Positions 44,589-62,251 are shown, counted from the first letter of the stretch. The stretch is DNA of 64,000 nucleotides from Calonectria ilicicola (GCA_020809705.1 CP085826.1:5084001-5148000), one strand, 5' to 3'. Numbers and translations are program-made. The notes: generated from the letters alone by a model not told the origin.

Positions 44589-46724
44589 TCAGACCTCAAA
44601 GAAGTAGTCATCATCCAACCCCTCACGGCTTGGAATCACCCCGGCACCAGGCACAGGGTTTTCAAATGCCGAGTCCATCCGTACATTGAGCAGGCGAATC
44701 TTGAGGCCATACTCGCCCACCATCGTGACCAGTTTGTTGGTCTCCGCAGTAATAGGGGCTTGGTTTAGTAGCATCAGCAATCCGTCTAGCCACTCCGATG
44801 CGAGACTGTGACTTGTTGGCCATAGGGAGAGGATGGGGTGTTCCTTAGTATCGGGCTCCTTCGTCGTGCTCGATGGATTGATAAAGCTGTAAATAGTAAT
44901 CTTTGTTGTTGTTGCTGGCTTGGGGGCTATCCCACTAGCGGTGCTCTTGGCATCATCAGAGGCAGACACGTTGGAGACCACTGAGCTAATGGTGCTGAGA
45001 TCGATTTTTTCGGTTAGAATATCGAGACCTGGCTCCAGGGGTGTTTGATTTTCGAAATCGGCATAGTGTAGGAATCGGCGGTTGTGAGAGAGCTTTGCAT
45101 AACGCCACGGTGTTGGCGTAAAGAGTCGATGCTTCGAGTTGTTGTTGTCCCGCTTGGGTGTTGGTTTTGTGAACCATGATCCCTCAAGAAGGCATCTGAT
45201 CCTCTGCTCCTTGACAAATTGCAATGCTTCCTGCTTCAGCTCTTCTCGCACCTGGAAAAGGTGCTGACCCCAGGTGCCCTCAAATGACATCTCAAGCAAT
45301 TGCATCTGTAGCTCTCGCAATCGTGTCACATCAAACTCTTGCATCTCATCCTCCACCTCGAGCACGTCCTTGGTTCTTGAGGCTCCGCCGACAACTTGAT
45401 CAACTAGGATTCTAACCAACTCAACCACCTTGTCAAAGTCATCATGCTCTGCACTCGTAATTTTCCACACTCGGAAAAAGGCATGGAGGGCAGCAGTGTG
45501 TAACCGGGACCACTGGAGCAACAAAGGTCGGAAGAGTCTATCGTGGTCCTTGGAATCCAATATCTGATATCCTTTGGTGTCTTCGAGATCGGCCTTGTCC
45601 ACTTCAAAGTGATCGTAGAGAACAAGAGTGATTGCGAAGCTCGCTCGGGTTACGGGGCAGCGCTGGGATGCAGGCTTGGTCGCCTGCTCCATTAGGAGCT
45701 TCTGGAAGCCGTCTTCATTCTTACGTACGTAATCCGTAACGTCCATCATCCCCAGGTACCCGGTCAATCCAAACTCTATGGCTGGGTTTTCGGTTTCAAA
45801 GCCTAGTCTCCTCCACTTCTCAGGATTATGTCGTCGGCTTCCCTTCCTTGCTGCAATATCGTTCTGGTCACCTCCCGGGAGACTGTTTGCATGTTTTCGA
45901 TCGGGAGCACTGGCTAAATGTAGGCTCTTAAGTAGGCGTCGATGATCTGGTCGCTCCAAATCAACCTCAATTTCGAGCCACTTCTTCAATAATATCTTGG
46001 TCAAGGACTGAAACTCCATCATGGGGTGCGCCAAGTCTTGCAGGGCGGAGCTCTGCATTAGCCCGTAGACAGCCCTGATTAGGCCCAAATCCTGCAATCG
46101 CTTAATAAATTTGGACCACTCTTCGCTCGCATGTCCATTCATCATCTTCCCCTCTGCACCGGAGGTTTCGTTCGAAACAGCATCTCGGATCAAGGCATTG
46201 ATCAACATGAGTGCATTCGCACATAGCGCATGGTCAGCGCTTTGCAGCTGGGATATGACGAGCTCGAAAAACTGTGGATACACTGCGACGGCGGGCTTCA
46301 GGGCGCGGAAACCAAACGGCCCAGGTGCTTGACCTGTCGGGGTGCTCGTGCCGGTAGATTGAGAATGACTGACGAGGGCCACTAGGATGGACATGGCGCC
46401 CCTGAGAATGTTGACCAGTGGGTTCGTCACCACGAGCTCTACAACTCGCTCGACAAGATCGCTGGACGTCGGGCCTTCAAAAATATCCCATCCCATGTCG
46501 ACTTCGAGCAGGCGCGTCAGGCTTTGGAGCGAGTAGGCGAGGGTATTTCCACCAGCCGTCATGATGAGTCGACGCAGGACGATGAGGCCCCCGGAGGATA
46601 TGAAGACATCGGCAAAGGCAGGATCATTGATGGAGTTCTGTAGCTTGAAAACTGCCATTTTGCGCGAGGCATCCTCGTCGCTGGCTAGACGCGCCAGCAG
46701 CGCGGGGATATCTGCTTGATCCAT
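44589..46724 (-). CDS. ELMO/CED-12 domain protein
   Basis: ELMO proteins form a bipartite exchange factor with DOCK proteins for Rho/Rac GTPases. The single exon gives 711 residues. The N-terminal ~290 residues are helical repeats of ELMO armadillo type (SSGGLIVLRRLIMTAGGNT and similar). The ELMO domain starts near residue 304 with WRRLGFETENPAIEF, then GLTGYLGMMDVTDYVRKNE. A PH-like C-terminal part follows (about 530-690, with LFTPTPWRYAKLSHNRRFLHY). The Dock partner is not in the window. The protein presumably acts in polar growth, by analogy with animal and fungal homologues. Confidence 0.9.
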   Translation of the reverse strand: MDQADIPALLARLASDEDASRKMAVFKLQNSINDPAFADVFISSGGLIVLRRLIMTAGGNTLAYSLQSLTRLLEVDMGWDIFEGPTSSDLVERVVELVVTNPLVNILRGAMSILVALVSHSQSTGTSTPTGQAPGPFGFRALKPAVAVYPQFFELVISQLQSADHALCANALMLINALIRDAVSNETSGAEGKMMNGHASEEWSKFIKRLQDLGLIRAVYGLMQSSALQDLAHPMMEFQSLTKILLKKWLEIEVDLERPDHRRLLKSLHLASAPDRKHANSLPGGDQNDIAARKGSRRHNPEKWRRLGFETENPAIEFGLTGYLGMMDVTDYVRKNEDGFQKLLMEQATKPASQRCPVTRASFAITLVLYDHFEVDKADLEDTKGYQILDSKDHDRLFRPLLLQWSRLHTAALHAFFRVWKITSAEHDDFDKVVELVRILVDQVVGGASRTKDVLEVEDEMQEFDVTRLRELQMQLLEMSFEGTWGQHLFQVREELKQEALQFVKEQRIRCLLEGSWFTKPTPKRDNNNSKHRLFTPTPWRYAKLSHNRRFLHYADFENQTPLEPGLDILTEKIDLSTISSVVSNVSASDDAKSTASGIAPKPATTTKITIYSFINPSSTTKEPDTKEHPILSLWPTSHSLASEWLDGLLMLLNQAPITAETNKLVTMVGEYGLKIRLLNVRMDSAFENPVPGAGVIPSREGLDDDYFFEV

Positions 46725-47397
46725 TGTCTATGAATTTTTTTTTTCGAGGAGGGGGGTGACAGCGGGATCGGGGGGTAGGGAAACGTCGTTAAGGAGGCGT
46801 CGCGGAATAGAGGGACGCTCTATACTGAAATGACCATCGCTCGATAGAAGAGTTAATGCGTGCGCTTTGTACGTCTGGTTTCGTCGTCGTCGTCCCTGTC
46901 GTAGATATGATATCACGTCGTCCCGAGTCTTGCGAGGTCGATCAAGCGAAACCGGGACTGACAGTGGAAGCCGAGGGGATGGTAGCCCATTCAATCTATG
47001 GTGAGTTTGCTAAATGATGAACCACTTAATGAACCACTTAACCACTTTCTGATTAGACAAGGGGAAAGTCTCAACGCCACACGCGTGCATTGGGTCGATT
47101 GGCCACGGCGGTTGGGGGATCAGGGGCACCCCTGTTTCAGCCACGGGACGATTGTGGCGGTGCGTAACTTTCCAGTTGGCCTGGAATGCTCCAGACGGGA
47201 GTTGGAGAAGAGACCCAAGCCTGACAAATCAGCCACACACGTGACTGGCACCATCCTCTTGCTGTGGCGCAAGGCTAGAGAGGATTAGAGGTGTCTGTTC
47301 AGCCTCCCAAATCTTTCTTTGGCAGCTTGCTCTCCGTCGCCGAATCCATCATCATCACCACGCGCCTTTCTCCCGTCGCATTCTCAACGTCGCAACC
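46725..47397. promoter_or_regulatory. Divergent promoter, ELMO gene and U2AF small subunit
   Basis: These 673 bases separate the divergent starts. No gene is seen. Confidence 0.5.
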
Positions 47398-48199
47398 ATG
47401 GCCAACTTCCTTGCCTCCATTTTCGGTACCGAGCTTGACAAAGTCAACTGCTCCTTCTACTTTGTAAGTATTGCGATTCCATCTCCAGCTTGTCCGGACG
47501 TAAAGTTCCCTTGCATGCCATTGTTCAACCAATCTAAAGGTTCAGCATCGCTAACCCTTGCGCGCTTCGCATTAGAAAATTGGCGCTTGCAGACACGGTG
47601 ACCGATGCTCCCGAAAGCACGTCAAGCCGTCCTACAGCCAGACTATCCTGATGCCCAATCTATATCAGAACCCGGCCTACGACCCCAAGAACCGCATGAA
47701 CCCTTCGCAGCTCCAGAATCACTTTGACGCCTTTTACGAAGACATTTGGTGCGAACTTTGCAAATACGGCGAGCTCGAGGAGCTTGTTGTTTGTGACAAT
47801 AACAATGATCGTGAGTATTTGTTGCCAGCTCTGTTACTGACCAACTTTGCTGACTTGAATGTGCCCCAAGACCTTATCGGCAACGTGTACGCGCGATTCA
47901 AGTACGAGGAATCTGCCCAGAAGGCCTGCGACGAGCTCAACAGCCGGTGGTACGCTGCCCGTCCCATTTACTGCGAACTTAGCCCTGTTACCGACTTTCG
48001 CGAGGCCTGCTGCCGATTGAATTCGGGTGAGGGCTGTGTTCGTGGCGGATTCTGTAACTTTATCCATCGCAAAAACCCTAGCGACGAGCTTGACCGCGAG
48101 CTCCAGCTCAGCACTAAGAAGTGGCTCAAGATGCGCGGTCGTGACGAGAAGAGCGTCAGCCGATCGCCCACCCCCGAGCCTACGCGACGACGATATTAG
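47398..48199 (+). CDS. Splicing factor U2AF small subunit (U2AF23/35)
   Basis: This protein recognises the AG at 3' splice sites together with the large U2AF subunit. Exons 47398..47463, 47576..47810 and 47871..48199 give 209 residues, close to S. pombe U2AF23. Zinc finger 1 uses Cys18, Cys27, Cys33 and His37 and is split by intron 1 between FYF and KIGACRHG. The UHM contains FYEDIWCELCKYGELEELVVCDN, and NNDHLIGNVYARFKYEESA is rebuilt across intron 2. Zinc finger 2 is CCRLNSGEGCVRGGFCNFIH. There is no long RS domain, only a short SRSPTPEPTRRR tail. Confidence 0.96.
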
Positions 48200-48671
48200 T
48201 TTGTGTTCCGCACACGCGCTACTTGGTTTCTGAATCCTAGGGATGAAGGCGGACGAAAGAAACATCTATAGGGACGGTATAGGATTATGGCGTTATGGAG
48301 GTTTTTGCCCTTTTTAGGGGGGGGGATTCTTTTATGGGTGTTGATCATGTTGCATTGCATCTGTTGTAAAGATAATTCACGTGAATCCAAAACGAGTCGA
48401 GTTTCCCGACCAGACAAGTCTGTGTGTTTCTATTCTCGCCGGGTGTGTGTGCGCTGATGAGATTTTATGATGTTGCAGCACGTTTCTCACTGCCAACCCA
48501 CTCACTCATCATGCAGATATGTACAATGGTATCCTTTATAACCAGTTCCTTGACGCGCCAATGTTTGAGAAATGCCAGCCCCGAACCATCGCCCACCCCA
48601 TCCTTTTAACAATTGCCATCCGTGCCTGTCCGGTTGGGCTTCCTTCTATCCTTTGTGTTTGGAAAGCTGTC
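48200..48671. other. Convergent 3' intergenic region
   Basis: This lies between the U2AF and oxysterol-binding protein stops. No gene is seen. Confidence 0.45.
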
Positions 48672-50572
48672 TTATTGCTTGGTATCAGATGGCAGGTCCT
48701 TCTTCAGATCATCAGTGAAGTCAATGAGGGGCCCCTCGGCGGGCTTTCCTGTCGTGTTCAGAATGTTGGTGATTTCGGTCTGGCTCTTCGTGGGCTCGTC
48801 TCCGAAGTTAATGAGACTGTCCTGTGCGTTCTCCTTGGGTTGAGAATCCTTAGATTTTGCCTCTGTTGTGTCATCGATGTGACCTAGTTGCTTGTTGGCC
48901 TCCGTGGAAGGGCTGTGAGGGGGAATTTGATGACGTTGGTCTAGTCTTTGCCCTTTGACAATAGGATAGATGGCCATGACCTGGTCGGCCTGTTGCTCGG
49001 GAGACACCGAGTGATCGCTATCCGCCTGTTAGTGAAAAGGGGTCTTTGTTCAAGCAAAATGAATCACCATACATGTTGGAGTTGATAATCCATTCAAGGT
49101 CTTCTTCTCCCTCTTCAAGACCGCCAGGGCCACCTTGTACCCGACGGAACAATCGGGGGGTCCATTCGACATTGTCCTGAGCTCTTGCTGCAGCCTCCTC
49201 TCTTTGGCGATCCTCGATTTTGGTTTTCTCATCGGTGGCGAGCTCGTGGTTTCTCTCTTTGACAGCCTTGGCGGTCTTCTCCCATAGCTTCTGCGACTCT
49301 CTCTCTTCCTGCTCTTCGATTGGTCGTACTAGAGGTGATGTAGGCTTGGCGTGTGTGGCATCAAAGAACATTTCTCGGTGACCAGTCTAAACGTTGATTA
49401 GCAACTGAAATATTCGAGTAAGCTGAATAGTGCTTACCTTGACATCCTTGATGAACATTTCCTCGCTCCAAAGTCCGGATAGTTCAAACAAGACCTCGCC
49501 AGTGCTTTCTCTCTTAATCACGCCGCCAATAGCATTGTAAGTACCACCGACCCAACCTTTGGTCTTGAAATCGACGTCGGCGACTAGGTCTAGTTCCGGG
49601 CATCGAACGAAGCTGTGATCTCCAAGCTCATACTTCATCTTCCCAAATAGAATGCCTCGAGCATACATGTTGGGTTGTGTTAGGATGCTGGAATCTCAAT
49701 GTTAACACCGACAACTATACAAATCCGACCGATCAAGGTCTTGAGGGCACGGTTTGACGCACTATCGCTCTCCTTTCTGTGGATCCTTTCCCCGGTTGAA
49801 AAATGTCAAGAAAGCAATTCCTTCCATAAGACTGGCAGCAGAATTGCCGAGGAAACGGCTACGGGGCTTGAGGGTGCCATCGATGCGGATATGATGATGC
49901 GGAGCAAGGTAAAAGTAGCTGGACTTTGGAGGGTGGTGGGAGGTCTGTTCGGAAATGTAGTAGGCTCGCTTGTCGTTTTCAAAATCCCAATAACAAGTGA
50001 AGATTTCACCAAGGATTGGGTTTAGGGGCTTTTTGACGCCGCTTCATGTCGTTAGTTGACGTATATAGAAATTGTTGGGGGGATAAGGGCACTAACGGAG
50101 GACGAATGTGCCAGCCACTCAGGTAGAACTTGACTACGGAGACAAATCGAAGAACAGGATCATCTATAGTGGGAATATGAAGTAGCATCTCGGGGTGGCA
50201 CATGAAACTATTGGCGAGAGCGTCAGCTTCAGAGCTCTATTGACGTGAGCAAAGTGGAGGGGGGGGCTAAGCACTTTGTGATCCTCTCCAGCATACTGCG
50301 GGGCTCAAGAATAAATGTTGGCAAGACGACTCGACCCAGATCGGCGCCTGGACGGAGCTGGGAGATGATGTGGGAGAGGACTGAAGACGGATTGAGCTGG
50401 TTAGTCGCGATTTCGCGAATGCGCCCCTGGCGGTCACGGAAAGAAGCGGTCGTCACTCACCATTGCCCTGGTCGGGCTCGACTACGAGGGTGTCATCGTC
50501 GCCGTCGGTGCTATGGATCTCGTCGGCCGAGGAGCGGGCGCCTGCGGGTTGGGCAAACCAGTTGGTTAACAT
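48672..50572 (-). CDS. Oxysterol-binding protein-related (Osh) lipid transfer protein
   Basis: This family moves sterols or phosphatidylserine in exchange for PI4P at membrane contacts. Seven exons (50572..50461, 50380..50275, 50207..50097, 50041..49763, 49687..49438, 49386..49073, 49017..48672) give 505 residues with consistent phases. KKPLNPILGE at 113-122 and the ORP signature SEQTSHHPP at 140-148 are present, as are LFGKMKYELGD and NAIGGVIKRES. There is no PH or ankyrin region, so it is a short ORP like Osh4 or Osh6/7. The EQTSHHPP and KPLNPILGE forms suit Osh6/7, but I cannot settle the subtype. The ~100-residue tail is polar and acidic. The GTGCTT donor of exon 2 is the weakest splice site. 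Confidence 0.9.
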
Positions 50573-53559
50573 GGCGACTCTCGAGGCGGCTCACGAAGCG
50601 CACTGGGAAAAGAAAGATGGCGGAGAGGGGCAGGAGAAGGAGGTGTAATTAGGCGCTCAGTTCGCGGAGCATTCGGAGAGGCACTGGCGGGGTGGTGGGA
50701 TGTATAGTGGGCTAGCTTAGCAGCTGGGCATGTGGCATCCAGGGAACGAGCGGAAGAGTGGAGGCAGAGGGCAGATAGGGCCTGGAACGTTCAAGACGGA
50801 GCTGAAGGCCCTTAATTTTCCCTTTTCTTTTCCTCTTTCCTTTCTTTCCTCTCCTTTCCCTTTGGAGCTTCTTTTTTTCTTGTGTGAAATTGGGACATGT
50901 GCATGTGTATATGAAAAAAACAAAAAAGCTTTGCAGACAGGCACGGATCCGTGGGGGGGGGGGGGAGCTATCATGGGAACTCACTGCTGCTGGTCCTTCG
51001 GCGCCCAGGCACTACTGAGACAAGACCCATAACCATGCTGAGCTATACTTGCTGGGCTGACACTTGAGACAACACTTTTGCACCGACGTCTGCTGAGGGT
51101 CTGTGTCGCTGACTCTCTTCCCTTTGGTTGCCTCAGAGCAATGGAAGATGCCTGCGCGTCATGCGGCGAACCGACTAGAAGCGGCTACGAGCAGCACCAG
51201 GCAGAGCGGAAGACACCGGTGGGTGTATAATGTGCAGTGTGTTGAGTGTGTGTGGCGCGGGGCTGAGCTCTTGTGATATGACGGAAGTCCCAAGCTGTTG
51301 GCTGTTTCGTCGTCGACCTTTGGGGGCTGTGGCGGACCGCGATGCGGGACGCGGGATGCGGGATGGCTGCAGAGTAATATATGTGACCCAAGAGAATGGG
51401 AAAGAAGGAAAGGAGAAAGAGAGGGAAGCGGAAGAAAAGGGTTGAGTAGGCAAAGTACAAAGGCAGTGAATGGATGGATGACGAGCGGAAGAGCCGGCGG
51501 GCAACCAGGTCACCTGTGTGACGACGTTGATGGGCTTCAGGCCCTGGCCAGGCGGGCGGTGGGTAGCCTGGGCTTGGCTACAGCTGGCTACAGCTCCATG
51601 AGACATGCAAGCAAGTACCTCCACTGCCTAGACTAGGGCTGACTGCTTGTCTACAGGACCTGTTGGTTGGGCGAGGGAGAGGAATGCATGTATCCATTTA
51701 GAGTCGGACCAGGGGGGTGGCCAAGTACCGTGTGTAGGTAGCATGTCAACTCAAAGTGGTGGGTGGGTTGAAAAGAGGTTATTAGGCAGATAAATAAACG
51801 GGACGGGTATTGATGGACGTCTGGGGGCGAGGGGTTAGGCAAAAGGTGGGGGAGGAATGCGTCGCCATTGTCATTTTCCATATCTTTGAATCCTTTCTTT
51901 GTGTGTTGTTGAGTGCCCTCCTGGTGCTACTCGGGCCGCTCAGGTTCGGGATGCCATGCAGCCGCCAAAATCAATAGCCTGGCGGCTGAAGAAATGGAGT
52001 GCCCAAAAAAAAAAAAAAAAAAAAAAATCCAACCAAAGGCTGACTGACCATTGCTCATGCAGCCCGTCATTGTCTTATCTTGGCTAGGGTGGTCGATCAA
52101 TGAAGAGAGGGTTCATGCACAAGGGGTCAGGTAGCGGCTTCTTGGAGCTGTGATTGATTCTCGGCATGGCTGGGAAACATCTGGATGGGCACATAGTGTA
52201 TCTCCAAAACAACCGTGGCTACAGTCATGATCAGAGGATCGTCATGGCTCCTCGAGGAATGGAATTTTGAAGAGAGGAGCCAGCGGCACATGCCCAGAAT
52301 TTTGGCGGGGGAGGCAAGGGATGACGTCGTATTCTAGCTTGTCATCCCGCCCCCTCCAAACCCAAGCTCACAGCTCTAAAATGGCTGTGGCCTGGCACCG
52401 ACGATTCGTTTGGCGCTGCTTGGGCTGATTTGATCGCTGACACTGAGGCCCGCAAGAGCAGATATGTGTCACCAACAAGGCTCTTCGCACTCAATGGCGC
52501 CACTTTGCCGCACTACGTCCGTCGGTGCTATACATGACCTCACATTCGTCATAGCCATGCCTCGTGTAAACGCCTCCGAGCTGCCCAGACCATTCTTTAT
52601 CAGCAACCCCACCTGCCCAATGGCGTCCTAGGACCGCCTCCATGACCGACTCCATGACCGGGGGTTCCACCACCACTCACTCTGCCCCGTGGGTTTCGTT
52701 TTTTGGTTGCCGTCTTCCACCAGCACCAGATTAAACGACATGTCTGGCTGGACGAACAAGGAATTCGAGTCCACAACGACCCATCCTTCGGCGCCGGCAT
52801 ATAACCCACTGCGACCTGCCCCTCGTGCACGCTACTCCAATTCCACCATGTAATGAACCCTGAAGTCTCCAGTCCTGACATGTCACCAACGTCTGACCGC
52901 GGTTGTCACCAAAAAAGCCATGTATGCACGAACTGGGAAGCGATTGGTAGGAAAGTCACTCTGATTTAGATGCTGCCTACCTTCTGGTCTAGATATCTTT
53001 TTTGCTCCCTCCTCGCTTCACTCCACTCACTCTCTGACTATTCCCCATCTTCAACCCTTCTTCCTTCAAGGCTCGAAATTCTCAAAGACACATTATATGT
53101 ATACCTGTCCTGCAGAGGGGTATGGGACATCCCAACGCTTGCATGCGACCTTTCACGCACGTGTCCCCCGGTAGCATCGGCATTTGCTTGCCCCGTTGCT
53201 CTCCGTTCGGTGTCTGCGCTCTGCCCGAACATCCCCACTCGTCTTAACCCCAAATCCCTGGGCGCGCCTATTCAAATGGCTCTCTTAACGCCACGGGTTA
53301 TGTCCCGCCAAGCTCCACATGGCTTGCATGCTTTTCGCATGCTGTTTGTTGGGCTAGAAGGTCCGCCTGTTTTTCGGCCTTTCATACTCCTCTAGACTTC
53401 CGTACATATCTTCTGCCAGCTGGGATGTGTCCACAGTATCATGTGATTCTCCATTCAGCATCAGGGACTTGGGCTTCTTTCCCCGTGACCCTCCCGCACT
53501 CGTACACTGACTTGTTCCTGACAAGGGCCTTAAAGTTACTGATTCAGTTCGACATTTAC
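50573..53559. other. 3 kb intergenic region with homopolymer tracts
   Basis: It contains a G-run of about 15 (near 50955), an A-run of more than 20 (about 52004-52027) and pyrimidine/purine-rich strands. Open frames are low complexity. No gene is supported. Confidence 0.45.
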
Positions 53560-56500
53560 TCATTTCAATCGTGACGACATTCTTGCAGATCCCTTAATCG
53601 GTGCTGGTAGGATCTGACACAGCGCGTCTCGGTCTGTCATTCGAGTTCTCGTTAGTATGTTTTCTCGCTAGCCTCCCCTTGAACTAGAGCACCGATTTAC
53701 TCACCTAACTCTTTCTCGAACATGATGGAAATGTCATCATGCTCTCCCGGCAGATCCGGCAGATCCAGGCACACAAAAGCCATGTCATCGTAGTCACCGT
53801 CCTTATCCGCGGGCAGCTTTGGCAGTGGGAACTTTGCGTCAACAAACTTGATACCTGCCTTGCTACCTCGTTGGAAGCTTTCGTAAATATCTGTACCCTT
53901 GAGTACAAAGTTCATGCAGTGCCCATGGTGGAACTCCTCAAAGAAAGCCAGCAACTGGAGCTTGTCTTCTTGCTTCACCACTTGGATGCGAGTGTATCCT
54001 GCCTCCCATTTCTTATGAATCGGTACCACCATACGTCGGCGGGAGATTGCAAATGTTACCGCAAGTGCATCAAAAATAACCTCGAACCCAGTCATGGCGA
54101 ATTGGAAGTCGTGTAGGTCCTTGATGTTGTTAAACTCAAAGGATCGAATTGTTTGGTTATGCCGTATAAGCTGCAGCGCATCTCCCATGTTTCGTGGGAG
54201 TTCCTTGGGAACTTGCGCTTCGGAAACAGATACGGTCATGTCTTTTTGTGGCTGGCGTAGGACTCGGAGCATCTTCGCATTTGAAACCTCTAACCTTACC
54301 CGCAGTTCACCAGGCGCAACGTTGATTCGATCCGTCACGTTGCCGTTTTGGTACTCAAGAATAACCTTTAAGCGATCCGCAAGCACCGTGGGTGGTATAT
54401 CTCCGTCATGATCGTCATTTACAACCCTGGCCGCTTTCCATGGCATACGAGTAAAAGGAGCCATGCCGATTGGCTCGCGCAAGCTCTGGGCGACGGTGAA
54501 ACTCTTGATAGGCACATCGGCATAAATCTTTTCATCGTGATCGAGAGCTGTTCCAGTAATGAGCGAATGGAATTTGATTCTGGCCTTCTCCTCATTAAAC
54601 ACAAAAACCATCCGACCCTTGGACTTTCCATTGTCATACTTGATTGACAGAGATGGCGCATCCTTATCTCCGCGGAAGAAGCCAAACTGTATAGGCTGTG
54701 ATGGTGTGTATACATGGCTGACACCACTTAGTGTTCTCGTGCGCGGACCCGTCACCACTGCGATTCGGAATCCAAGGTGCCAAACCCGCAAGCCTGAAGG
54801 GCTGTTTTCCTTGAACTGCTTCTCAAACAATGCCACATCACACTGTGATACAGGCTCTTTGGGGAACTGTCGCGACTGGGGGTCCGCGTCCATGTATTGG
54901 AACGAACGGAGAGTTGTTCGGAAGACCATATTTTCATCTGAACGGGGGAATACTGATGTTTGGATTTTGGTTCCAAAGTCATACATGTTCCACAGAAGTC
55001 TGTAGTCTTGTTGGACGAGTTGGATAGTTAAGCAGAAACCACGTCGGAGTCGCACATTAAGAGTGCACGTCTCGTTCTTCCAGCGCACATCCTCCCAAAC
55101 TGGCCCAACGTTCTTGTTGTCCTGGATAGCTAATTGCATGTGGCCGTTTTGACTCGCGAGGACAAATACGAGACCTAGGGACTTCAGGGGTCTGACCATA
55201 GAGAGCATACAAGGGAAGTGCAATTTCTGGGATTCGTGATCCTGCTCCATCAGATAAACATCGGCTGGTACTCGTCCGTAGCTGAAGTTGTCTGTGTTAT
55301 CGCCCACTGGTAATGCATCCAAAAGGCGTAGATTGGACATGGGGTTTGTCATGGCTGTCATGCCCGCACCCCAGTTTCCTGAAAGTAGAGCAATCATGTC
55401 CTGGCTTAAAGGGGGGTACTCAAGCCAAATAGATTTGTCGATCGTCTGTGGGAGAAATGCCTCTTCGGGCGGCAGGAAGCCATTGCGCTTCATAGACATG
55501 GCCAGTTTTTTGAGCGCTGACACCAGAGCTTGGCTGACCTCGACGACTTCAGCATCAGGCGGTAGACCTTGTGACATGGCGATGTCGGGGACAACCTCCT
55601 CGCACAACCAGTAACCTTTCGCCAAGTTTGCGTAAGCCTGCTGTTTGTCTCGATCGTTTTGCATTTGGCCCTGGGGCGATGTTGGCCGTTCTCGAACTGC
55701 CGTTTCTAATCCCATCCGGCCCTTGAGAAACCACCATAGTGCTCCACGACCGCATTCCTTCAAGGTGCTTGACATTAGGGGTTTCACAGCTTCGGCGTGT
55801 AAGCGGAATAACTCATATAAATGCTTCGTCCTGGATACAAATGCGCTAAGTGCTTCATCAGCCGATACCGTGTCAGTCAGTCTGACCGAGGCAGAGCGGG
55901 CAGCCATCGCACCAGGCTCACGCGAATCGGATAATCTAGGATCAGATAGCCTCGGAGCATTGTTTTGACGCGACACTTGAGAGGCGATGCTGGCTTGCCG
56001 GGAGAGCTGCTCGGACTCGGTGCCTGGTGAGTACGCGCTGGAGGAGTTCGAATGAACTGATGCCGGACTATACTCTAGATTTGGTTTCGTAACTTGGACT
56101 TCAGGGGAGGGAATTCGCTTTCGAGTGGTCGTTGGCGAGGATGCCGAGATAGGTTCAGCAGAAGGCGGATCATCCCAATTGTGAGATGACGCTGATGTGG
56201 CACTGGCCACACGAGCAGCCTCAGCGAAGGCCCTGCCTTCCTGCTCGCGCATTTCTGCCGAGTGAATCTCGATAAACGACCTTCTATTATCATCTTTGCC
56301 AGCTGTTCCCAGAAACCTAGGTTTGGGAAGCTGTAAGCTGTTACCCAAATCGGTTGATGCTGAATTCAACTCGGCGGATCTTGGTGAAGGGAGCTTTTCA
56401 GGTTCTTCGTCTGATGCGGGCTCATAAATTGAAGAGAATCCTGTCTGGGCGCGAGACAGCGCCTTCGGCTTAAAATCGTCGGCTTCAGGTTGCCCAAAGT

Positions 56501-57035
56501 CTTGTGCGGGAGGAGGAGGAGGCGCCCTTGGGGAAGGAGCTGTACCCTGGCGGTGCGGGGGAGGCGGAGGTGGACGGGCCTTCTTGCGCTTCGAGATATC
56601 AATAACAGGCACCTCGGACTCGTCGCCACCCTCGCCAATCACATCGGGGTTCGTGTCTGCAAACTTGACAAAATGACCTTTCTTATTCGGTCGTGGTGAT
56701 CGAGTGGCAGATTTTGGGTCGCCTCGTGCGGTTGGGACGAGTGGGCGGTTCTGTTGTGCCTGCTGGTTGACGGCGAGGGCTTGTGGATAGCGAGAGATTG
56801 TGGTGTCGAGCTTGGCCAGCTTGGGCAGCGAAGATGGGGGAGGAGGAGGAGCATGGGTCACGGTTAAGTTGTCGGACGAGCTGTGAAGGAAAGCATCAAC
56901 GTTGGCGGCAGATTGCTGTTCGTTAAGTTTGCGGTCTTTAGAGCCCTTAAAGAGCTTGCCCATCAGGCGGTCTCTCCTCGAGGAGCGACCGTCGGGGCCC
57001 TGTACAGCGGAAACCTCGTTCTCCATTGCTGACAT
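53560..57035 (-). CDS. Large fungal protein of unknown function with polyproline N-terminus
   Basis: Exons 57035..53705 and 53633..53560 give 1134 residues. The second exon is called because a GTGAGT donor, an ATACTAACGAG branch site and a GACAG acceptor produce an in-phase end, RDALCQILPAPIKGS, in place of a stop two codons after FEKELG. The N-terminal ~390 residues are disordered, with several polyproline runs (PPPPP). Then come a helical block (SADEALSAFVSRTKHLYELFRLH, GALWWFLKGRMGLE) and a long beta-rich C-terminal half with sequence such as FGTKIQTSVFPRSDENMVF and MVVPIHKKWEAGYTRIQVV, which could be one or two PH/C2-like folds. I recognise no named family. A cytoskeletal or membrane-bound scaffold would suit the layout, but that is a guess. 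Confidence 0.85.
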
Positions 57036-61895
<4,860 letters not shown>

Positions 61896-62251
61896 ATGGA
61901 CACGGAATCGATAATCGGTGTAACGAAAATGTAAAGGAAGCACCCCCAAATGCCACTCTCCAAGAAGTTTAGGGAGGAAGAACAAGGGCAGACACACAAA
62001 ATAGATGTCAATTAATTGCCTGGAGAGAAACAACATCTCATATATCTCTAGCATAGATGGTTGAATCACGATTAGGCAACTACCTGGATTCAACTCAAAT
62101 CAAGGAAATATCAAGAACTTTTTATCCCCGCGAGGCTAATATCGATGACTATAGTCAACAACTCGCTATGTGAGGTCATATTTGTTTGTGTTACAAATGA
62201 ACATTGTTCAGGATTCTCTATGTGATGATACAGCCTTGCTTCTTCGTCTCT
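61896..62251. other. Convergent 3' intergenic region
   Basis: This lies between the DUS2 and MIC26/27 stops. No gene is seen. Confidence 0.45.

Noticed and set aside
52970..53395. 141-codon plus-strand frame
   Set aside because: It is Leu/Ser/Pro-rich without motif or splice support, and it overlaps the pyrimidine-rich 3' flank of the 1134-residue gene.
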